NCBI GenBank assembly: GCA_934539295.1
Contig: CAKTCN010000027.1
Coordinates: 1-49,135, forward strand
Length of the DNA: 49,135 nt
Source of the DNA: an uncultured Allosphingosinicella sp.
GTDB taxonomy: Bacteria; Pseudomonadota; Alphaproteobacteria; Sphingomonadales; Sphingomonadaceae
Reading direction: 5' to 3'
Made by a program: the position numbers and the translations under genes. This document shows, piece after piece, positions 43,570-49,135 of this stretch (positions within the stretch are counted from its first letter, which is position 1; each line of letters starts with the position of its first letter). A model generated the notes under the pieces. The model searched no databases. It was not told the DNA's origin and saw only the letters and a program-made list of their open reading frames with translations.

Positions 43570-44973
43570 ATGCGAGAAGGTGCGCAGAGCGGGACGAATA
43601 TCGGGCTGATAGGCGCGATCGTCGCAGTGGCCACGATCGGTGGCCTGTTGTTCGGTTATGACAGCGGCGCGGTGAACGGCACCCAGACGGGCCTCACCCA
43701 GGAATTCGATCTCAGCGCAGCAGGTCTGGGCTTCACCGTCGGCTCGCTTCTTATCGGCTGCGCGGTGGGCGCATTCTTCGCCGGTCGCCTCGCAGACGTG
43801 ATCGGCCGTCGATCGGTCATGATCTTCGCCGCCTTGCTGTTCGTGGTCGGCGCGCTCGTCCAGGGCGTCACCGACGTGCACGCGCTTTTCGTGGTCGCCC
43901 GCTTCGCCGGCGGCATGGCAGTCGGGGCGGCCAGCGTCCTGTCGCCCCTCTACATCTCCGAAGTCGCGCCGGCCAACATCCGGGGTCGCCTCACCACCGT
44001 GCAGCAGGTCATGATCATCACCGGCCTCACCGCCGCATTCGTGGTAAACTACTTCCTGGCGCAGAATGCCGGAAGCTCGCTCGGCGAAATCGGGGGAACG
44101 CAGGCATGGCGCTGGATGTACCTGGCGCAGGCCCTGCCCGCGGTCATTTTCCTCGTCGCCTTGTTCTTCATCCCCGAAAGCCCGCGCTACCTGATCAGCC
44201 GCGGCCGTGACGAGGCTGCACGCATTGTGCTCACCCGCCTGTTCGGTGCGCAGGAGGCGGACCGCAAGATCGGCGAGATCCGCGCCAGCTTCTCCAGCGA
44301 TCATCGACCAAGCTTCAAGGACGTGACCGCCAAGGGAACGATGTTCCGCCCGATCGTGTGGGCAGGCATCATGATCGCCACGTTCCAGCAGTTCGTCGGA
44401 ATCAATATCATCTTCTATTACGGCGAAACGCTGTGGCGCCTCGCCGGCGTCTCGGAAGAGGTCGCACTGGAGCGCAACATCCTGTCGGGCGCCGTCTCGA
44501 TCGCGGCTGTGTTCGCCGCCTTGCTCGTCATCGACAGGATCGGGCGCAAGCCGCTGCTGATGATCGGCTCGCTCGGCATGGGCGTGACCCTTGGCGCCAT
44601 GACATGGGCGTTCAGCGGTGCGGGAACGGATGCAGCCGGCAACTTGGTCCTCAGCGGCAATGCCGGCTGGATCGCCCTGCTCGCCGCCAACCTCTACGTC
44701 ATCTTCTTCAACTTCAGCTGGGGCCCCGTCATGTGGGTGATGCTGGGCGAGATGTTCCCCAACCAGATGCGCGGATCGGCCCTTGCCGTCGCCGGCCTCG
44801 CGCAATGGGGCGCCAATTACCTGGTGGTGCAGAGCTTCCCGGCCATGGCGGACGGCATCGGTCTTGCCGGCACCTACATGCTCTACACCGTGGCAGCCTT
44901 CATCAGCTTCTTCCTCGTCCGTTCGTTCATCAACGAAACCAAGGGCAAGGAACTGGAGGAAATGGTCGGCTGA
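43570..44973 (+). CDS. Sugar porter family MFS transporter (probable D-xylose:H+ symporter)
   Basis: A 467-residue, 12-helix transporter. It has the sugar-porter signatures GYDSGAVNGTQ, DVIGRRSVM, PESPRYLI, QQFVGINIIFYYG and RIGRKPLLM. GGGGAGAG five bases before ATG is a good ribosome binding site. It is followed by xylD on the same strand and preceded by a LacI-type site, so D-xylose is the most likely substrate. Another pentose or glucose cannot be excluded. Confidence 0.92.
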   Translation: MREGAQSGTNIGLIGAIVAVATIGGLLFGYDSGAVNGTQTGLTQEFDLSAAGLGFTVGSLLIGCAVGAFFAGRLADVIGRRSVMIFAALLFVVGALVQGVTDVHALFVVARFAGGMAVGAASVLSPLYISEVAPANIRGRLTTVQQVMIITGLTAAFVVNYFLAQNAGSSLGEIGGTQAWRWMYLAQALPAVIFLVALFFIPESPRYLISRGRDEAARIVLTRLFGAQEADRKIGEIRASFSSDHRPSFKDVTAKGTMFRPIVWAGIMIATFQQFVGINIIFYYGETLWRLAGVSEEVALERNILSGAVSIAAVFAALLVIDRIGRKPLLMIGSLGMGVTLGAMTWAFSGAGTDAAGNLVLSGNAGWIALLAANLYVIFFNFSWGPVMWVMLGEMFPNQMRGSALAVAGLAQWGANYLVVQSFPAMADGIGLAGTYMLYTVAAFISFFLVRSFINETKGKELEEMVG

Positions 44974-44992
44974 CCGGCCGAAAGGATAGTGC

Positions 44993-45018
44993 GGGAGTGC
45001 GGCAGCGCCCGCACTCCC
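44993..45018 (+). promoter_or_regulatory. Intercistronic hairpin upstream of xylD
   Basis: A 9-bp perfect stem (GGGAGTGCG with CGCACTCCC, 8-base loop) lies between the porter stop and the xylD ribosome binding site, with no T-run after it. It may be an mRNA processing or stabilising structure that sets the porter:dehydratase ratio. Confidence 0.35.
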
Positions 45019-45036
45019 CGCCGTGAGAGGATGGTC

Positions 45037-46812
45037 ATGACGCGTATCCCTACCCGCCCCTTCCGCTCACGCGAATGGTTCGCCGCGCCCGGCCGCAGCG
45101 ACATGGCGGCGCTCTATCTCGAGCGCTTCATGAACTATGGGATCACGCCCGACGAGCTTCGCAGCGGCAAGCCGATCATCGGCATCGCGCAGTCGGGCAG
45201 CGACATCGCTCCGTGCAATCGCATCCACCTGGACACGGCCAAGCGCGCGCGCGAGGGCATTCTTGCGGCCGGCGGCGTGCCGATGGAATTTCCTCTTCAT
45301 CCGATCTTCGAGAATTGCCGACGTCCCACGGCCGCACTCGATCGCAATCTCGCCTATCTTGGCCTGGTCGAAATCCTCAACGGCTACCCGATCGATGCGG
45401 TGATCCTCACGACCGGCTGCGACAAGACCACGCCGTCGTCGCTGATGGCGGCATCGACCGTCGACATACCCGCAATCGTTCTGTCGGGCGGACCGATGCT
45501 CGACGGCTGGCACGAAGGCGATCTCGTCGGATCCGGCACGGTGATCTGGCGCTCGCGCCGCAAGCTGGCAGCTGGCGAGATCGACGAGGAGGAGTTCCTG
45601 CGCCGCGCCATGGAGAGCGCTCCCTCCGCAGGGCATTGCAACACCATGGGCACAGCATCGACGATGAACTCGATCGCGGAAGGGCTCGGCATGAGCCTGC
45701 CTGGTTGTGCGATGATCCCGGCGCCCTATCGCGAGCGCGGCCAGATGGCGTTCGAAACCGGCCGGCGCGCGGTCGAGATGGCCTATGAGGACCTGCGCCC
45801 TTCCAAGATCCTCAGCAAGGCAAGCTTCCTCAACGCGATCAAGCTGCTGACGGCAATCGGCGGGTCCACGAACGCGCAGCCGCATCTCGTGGCCATGGCG
45901 CGGCACGCCGGCTTCGACATCACGCCGGACGATTGGCGACAGGGCTACGATCTGCCGCTGATCGTCAACATGCAGCCAGCCGGCAGGTATCTGTCCGAAC
46001 GCTTTCATCGTGCGGGCGGCGTTCCTGCCGTGCTCGCCGAGATGCTCGCCAATGGTGCGCTGGACGGCGATGCCATGACCTGTACCGGCAAGACGCTGGC
46101 CGAAAATGTGGAGCATGTGGAGACCAAGGACCGGGAAGTGATCCTTCCCTGGACCGCGCCGCTGAAGGAACGTGCAGGCTTCCTCGTCCTGTCGGGCAAT
46201 CTTTTCGACATGGCGATCATGAAGACCAGCGTCATCAGCGAGGAATTCCAGGGGCGTTACCTGTCCCGCCCTGGTGCAGAGGGCATGTTCGACGTCCGTG
46301 CGATCGTGTTCGACGGATCGGACGACTACCACCACCGCATCGACGATCCCGCGCTCGACATAGACGAGGATTGCATCCTGGTGATCCGTGGCTCGGGCCC
46401 GATCGGATGGCCGGGCTCGGCCGAGGTGGTGAACATGCAGCCGCCCGCGCATCTCATCCGCAAGGGCATCATGAGCCTTCCGACGCTCGGCGACGGGCGT
46501 CAGTCGGGAACGTCGGACAGCCCGTCCATTCTCAACGCCTCACCGGAAAGCGCGGCAGGCGGCGGGCTTGCCTGGCTGCGCACGGGTGACACGATCCGCA
46601 TCGATCTCAATCGCGGCCGGTGCGACGCGCTGGTCGATGCCGACGAGATCGCCCGGCGCAAGGGGGAAACTGCCCCTGCCATTCCCGACAGCGCCACGCC
46701 GTGGGAAGAGCTCTACCGCGAAAAGGTGGGGCAACTCGGCGACGGCGGCGTGTTCGACTTCGCGATCAAGTATCGCGGCACCAGCGAAAAGCCGCCGCGG
46801 CACAATCACTGA
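45037..46812 (+). CDS. xylD: D-xylonate dehydratase
   Basis: An IlvD/Edd-family Fe-S dehydratase of 591 residues, the length I recall for Caulobacter XylD. It converts D-xylonate to 2-keto-3-deoxy-D-xylonate. Cluster cysteines lie in DIAPCNRIHL, TTGCDKTTPSS and AGHCNTMGTASTMNS. The N-terminal REWFAAPGRSDMAALYLERF is characteristic of the sugar-acid dehydratase branch rather than dihydroxy-acid dehydratase. ATG 45037, with GAGAGG six bases upstream, is chosen over ATG 45031. The neighbouring xylB and xylX genes confirm the pathway. Confidence 0.94.
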   Translation: MTRIPTRPFRSREWFAAPGRSDMAALYLERFMNYGITPDELRSGKPIIGIAQSGSDIAPCNRIHLDTAKRAREGILAAGGVPMEFPLHPIFENCRRPTAALDRNLAYLGLVEILNGYPIDAVILTTGCDKTTPSSLMAASTVDIPAIVLSGGPMLDGWHEGDLVGSGTVIWRSRRKLAAGEIDEEEFLRRAMESAPSAGHCNTMGTASTMNSIAEGLGMSLPGCAMIPAPYRERGQMAFETGRRAVEMAYEDLRPSKILSKASFLNAIKLLTAIGGSTNAQPHLVAMARHAGFDITPDDWRQGYDLPLIVNMQPAGRYLSERFHRAGGVPAVLAEMLANGALDGDAMTCTGKTLAENVEHVETKDREVILPWTAPLKERAGFLVLSGNLFDMAIMKTSVISEEFQGRYLSRPGAEGMFDVRAIVFDGSDDYHHRIDDPALDIDEDCILVIRGSGPIGWPGSAEVVNMQPPAHLIRKGIMSLPTLGDGRQSGTSDSPSILNASPESAAGGGLAWLRTGDTIRIDLNRGRCDALVDADEIARRKGETAPAIPDSATPWEELYREKVGQLGDGGVFDFAIKYRGTSEKPPRHNH

Positions 46813-46821
46813 GCAAGCTAC

Positions 46822-46848
46822 TCGCCCGGCGTCGGTGATGCCGGGCGA
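46822..46848. terminator. Bidirectional hairpin between xylD and xylB
   Basis: A perfect 9-bp stem (TCGCCCGGC with GCCGGGCGA, 9-base loop) sits in the 70-base gap between convergent genes. There is no U-run, but its place suggests it stops transcription from one or both sides. Confidence 0.55.
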
Positions 46849-46882
46849 AGTGTGACTTGGCTTTCGAGAAAAGCGCGCCCGT

Positions 46883-47680
46883 TCAGCGCCAGCCGGCGTC
46901 CACGAAATATTCGTGTCCGGTGATCAGCCGCGCGTCATCGGACGCGAGGAACATGACGATCGCGGCGACATCCTCGGGCACCAGCCGGCCCTTGAGGCAC
47001 TGGGCGGCCACGATCTCCGCCTCGCCTTCGGGCGTGTACCATTTCAGCTGGCGCGGCGTGCGGACATTGCCCGGAACCACGCAGGTGACGCGGATCCCCT
47101 CGGGACCAAGATCGCGCGCAAGCGAGCGTGTCATGCCCTCGATCGCGGCCTTCGCGGTCTGGTAGAGGGCAAGCTCGGGCAAGCCCAGGTGCCAGGAGAT
47201 GGAGCCGAGATTGACGATGGCGCCGCTCCCCTTCTCGCGCATGCCCGGGATCACCGACTGCGCACAGAAGAACTGGTGGCGCAGATTGACGTTCATGCGC
47301 TCGTTCCAATAGGCCTCCGTCACATCCTCTATGCGGTGCCGATCGTCATTGGCGGCATTGTTGACTAGGATATCGAACGCCCCTTCTTCGTCGATGATCG
47401 TGGCGATCGTCGCCTGAAGCCGCGCAATGTCGGTAAGATCGACCCGCTCGAAGCGGACCGCCGCCTCGCTCCCGCTCAGTTGCTCCACAAGAGTCCGGGA
47501 ATCGTCCTCTGCGATATCGAAGAAGGTCACCGCCGCACCTTGGCGAGCGAAGCCTTCGACCAGGCCGGCACCAATCCCGGAGCCGCCGCCCGTGATGAGG
47601 ACCCTCTTGCCCCTCAGGCTAGGATAGATCGCGCGGCGATCGCCAGTGGCAGCGAGGGACAAGGGGTCAGCCTCCGACAT
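46883..47680 (-). CDS. xylB: D-xylose 1-dehydrogenase (SDR)
   Basis: A 265-residue NAD-dependent short-chain dehydrogenase that oxidises D-xylose to D-xylonolactone. The cofactor loop is GGGSGIGAGL. NNAANDDRH, GSISWHLG and LYQTAKAAIEGM carry the catalytic Asn, Ser, Tyr and Lys. VPGNVRTPRQLKWYTPEGEA and ITGHEYFVDAGWR closely follow Caulobacter XylB as I remember it. The N-terminus is about 17 residues longer than that protein. ATG 47680 is preferred to the in-frame TTG 47707. It follows xylX by 91 bases on the same strand. Confidence 0.94.
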   Translation of the reverse strand: MSEADPLSLAATGDRRAIYPSLRGKRVLITGGGSGIGAGLVEGFARQGAAVTFFDIAEDDSRTLVEQLSGSEAAVRFERVDLTDIARLQATIATIIDEEGAFDILVNNAANDDRHRIEDVTEAYWNERMNVNLRHQFFCAQSVIPGMREKGSGAIVNLGSISWHLGLPELALYQTAKAAIEGMTRSLARDLGPEGIRVTCVVPGNVRTPRQLKWYTPEGEAEIVAAQCLKGRLVPEDVAAIVMFLASDDARLITGHEYFVDAGWR

Positions 47681-47771
47681 AGATGTTTCCAATCCAGGTG
47701 AACTCAAACAGACCGCCGACCGCGGCGTTGCAAGCGGATATCATGCACCCACGCCCGGCCGCATGCGACAC

Positions 47772-48938
47772 TCAGACCTTCCCGCCAAGCAGGCCTCGCG
47801 AGGCGAGATTGGTCATGAGATCGCGAATACCGAAGCGCCAGGCGGGTGCCTGCTTGGAGGTGGCCACGCGGTTCACCAACGTGCCGATGCGCGGCACGGA
47901 GATGCTCACGACATCGCCCGCCTTGTGCGTGAAGCCCATGCCCGGTGCGTCGCGGTCCTGAACAGGCGCGAACAAGGTGCCGAGAAACAGGGTGAAGCCA
48001 TCCGGATATTGATGCTCGCTCAGGGTCTGGCGGATCAGCTCGGTCGGATCACGGCTGATCTGCGCCATCGAGCTGGCACCGGTCAGCGTGTAGCCATCCT
48101 CGCCCTCGATCACCAACCGGACCTCCGCTTGGCGGACATCCTCCATCGTGAAATCTTCGTCGAAGATACGGATGAACGGGCCGATGGCGCAGGACGCATT
48201 ATTGTCCTTCGCCTTGCTCAGCAGCAACGCGCTGCGCCCCTCGAAATCGCGCAGGTTGACGTCGTTGCCGAGCGTCACGCCGACGGGGCGCCCATCGGCA
48301 TTCACCACCAGCACCAACTCGGGTTCGGGATTGTTCCAGCTTGAATCGGATCGCACGCCGATCTCGGCGCCCGACCCCACGGCTGCAAGGACCGGTGCCT
48401 TGGTGAAGATCTCCGCATCCGGGCCGATCGCGACCTCCAGATATTGGGACCACATGCCTTCTTCGATCAGGGCAGCCTTGAGCCGCGCCGCTTCCGCCGA
48501 TCCCGGGGTAACCGACCGGATGCCGCTGCCGACCTTGTCCTCAAGGCTCTGTCGCACGGCCAAGGCGGCAGCGCTGTCGCCCCGCGCACGCTCCTCGATC
48601 ACCCGTTCGACAGCGGACACCGCGAAGGTTACTCCTGCCGCCTTGATGACCTGAAGATCGATCGGTGCAAGCAGGCGGGGAGCGGAGCCCGTTGCGTGTG
48701 CCGGCTGCAATGACGAGACGGGGAAAAGCGCACTGCCTTCCAGTTGGGCAAGGTCATCGCGCTCGAGCAGATCGGAGACGGTGGGCGCGAATGCCGAAAC
48801 ATCATACGCCGTTCCGCCACGCACGAGCACCGGGGTAGGTCCAGCATCGAGCATGACGCGGCCCACCAGAAGTGCGCGCTCATGATCGACCGGGAGCAAC
48901 CCCGATGCGAACTGGTCTTCCAAGCCCCGACTCCCCAT
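47772..48938 (-). CDS. xylX: 2-keto-3-deoxy-D-xylonate dehydratase (FAH family)
   Basis: A 388-residue fumarylacetoacetate-hydrolase-fold enzyme that dehydrates 2-keto-3-deoxyxylonate to 2-ketoglutarate semialdehyde. GPTPVLVRGG, KAAGVTFAVSAVERVIEERA, YLEVAIGPDAEIFTKAPV and LGNDVNLRDFEGRSALLLSK match Caulobacter XylX closely. The metal-site acidic residues lie in the NNPEPELVLV region. The ATG is 13 bases from a LacI operator that covers its promoter -10. It probably forms an operon with xylB and diverges from an aldehyde dehydrogenase gene. Confidence 0.93.
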   Translation of the reverse strand: MGSRGLEDQFASGLLPVDHERALLVGRVMLDAGPTPVLVRGGTAYDVSAFAPTVSDLLERDDLAQLEGSALFPVSSLQPAHATGSAPRLLAPIDLQVIKAAGVTFAVSAVERVIEERARGDSAAALAVRQSLEDKVGSGIRSVTPGSAEAARLKAALIEEGMWSQYLEVAIGPDAEIFTKAPVLAAVGSGAEIGVRSDSSWNNPEPELVLVVNADGRPVGVTLGNDVNLRDFEGRSALLLSKAKDNNASCAIGPFIRIFDEDFTMEDVRQAEVRLVIEGEDGYTLTGASSMAQISRDPTELIRQTLSEHQYPDGFTLFLGTLFAPVQDRDAPGMGFTHKAGDVVSISVPRIGTLVNRVATSKQAPAWRFGIRDLMTNLASRGLLGGKV

Positions 48939-48950
48939 CTGCTTTTCTCT

Positions 48951-48964
48951 TGATAGCGCTATCA
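48951..48964. promoter_or_regulatory. LacI-family operator at the xylX promoter
   Basis: A perfect 14-bp palindrome, TGATAGCGCTATCA, of the same class as the site at 42303-42318. Its outer six bases on the minus strand are also the -10 hexamer of the xylX promoter, so occupancy would block transcription. Confidence 0.82.
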
Positions 48965-48987
48965 TCAACTTCTAGGCTGTCTGTCAA
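48959..48987 (-). promoter_or_regulatory. Strong sigma-70-like promoter of xylX
   Basis: On the minus strand TTGACA (48987-48982), a 17-base spacer and TGATAG (48964-48959) give a near-consensus promoter. The -10 lies within the LacI operator. The start site would fall about 15 bases before the xylX ATG. Confidence 0.65.
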
Positions 48988-49066
48988 GCATAGTCGGGGC
49001 CGCTTGTCCGATACGCATCGCAGACGATGTGCCTGCCAGGCGCCTTGATCAGACAAGGAGAAGGAC

Positions 49067-49135
49067 ATGTTGGACGGTTCGAGCCTGATTGGCGGTTCGG
49101 TTGCGGGTGGTGGCGGTGCGAGCTTTGCTGCCGTG
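49067..49135 (+). CDS. Aldehyde dehydrogenase, N-terminal fragment (probable 2-ketoglutarate semialdehyde dehydrogenase)
   Basis: The first 23 codons (MLDGSSLIGGSVAGGGGASF and on) up to the window end, behind an excellent AAGGAG ribosome binding site six bases before the ATG. The opening 'I-G-G...G-G-G-A-S-F' resembles the N-terminus of NADP-dependent 2,5-dioxovalerate dehydrogenases. Location divergent from xylX fits the last step of the Weimberg pathway. The assignment rests on context and a short start only. Confidence 0.6.
   Translation, partial: MLDGSSLIGGSVAGGGGASFAAV

Overview
The window looks like a chromosomal segment of a high-GC alphaproteobacterium, most likely a sphingomonad (Sphingomonadaceae). 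The evidence is the gene content: an RcdA (DUF1465) homologue, a one-cysteine DksA, a RegB/RegA-type redox two-component pair, a cyoABCD quinol oxidase with SURF1, TonB-dependent uptake of plant polysaccharide, and the Caulobacter-type oxidative (Weimberg) route for D-xylose. I see no rRNA, tRNA, insertion sequence, phage gene or CRISPR array. Most starts were chosen from ribosome binding sites and overlaps, and these choices are noted per gene.

Region 1 (1-16.4 kb) is mixed housekeeping. It holds the 3' end of rpoD followed by a cluster of hairpins, a ParD-like antitoxin whose stop overlaps the start of a methionine aminopeptidase, and a small secreted protein interrupted by an in-frame TGA. 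Next come an Fe-alcohol dehydrogenase/thioesterase pair, rcdA with two divergent DUF465 proteins, dksA, a host-attachment-family protein, surE overlapping a TrkA-N potassium channel gene, amn, rimO, a glutaredoxin-MauE fusion, a HerA-like ATPase, an M17 aminopeptidase, a MarR regulator and an SH3-only protein.

Region 2 (16.4-23.1 kb) is one compact minus-strand respiratory operon: cyoA-cyoB-cyoC-cyoD-SURF1-regB-regA. Gene junctions are overlapping or very short, so the terminal oxidase and a RegB/RegA-type redox sensor-regulator pair are probably made together. An MHS-type MFS transporter diverges from it.

Region 3 (24.6-49.1 kb) is a xylan/xylose utilisation island. A minus-strand block encodes a TonB-dependent receptor, a GH10 xylanase lipoprotein, a SIAE-type acetylesterase, a GH67 alpha-glucuronidase and a LacI regulator. 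Divergent from it is a tightly coupled plus-strand trio: flavin-dependent halogenase-like protein, GH43 and GH9. Then follow a GH3 glycosidase, a divergent second LacI regulator (XylR-like), a sugar-porter MFS, XylD, XylB, XylX, and the start of an aldehyde dehydrogenase at the right edge. Together these would take glucuronoxylan from the cell surface to xylose and on to 2-ketoglutarate. Perfect LacI-type palindromes centred on AGCGCT lie in front of the receptor, GH3 and xylX genes, with a degenerate one before the sugar porter. Two half-site classes (TGTTAGCG and TGATAGCG) match the presence of two LacI genes. No xylonolactonase gene is visible within the window.
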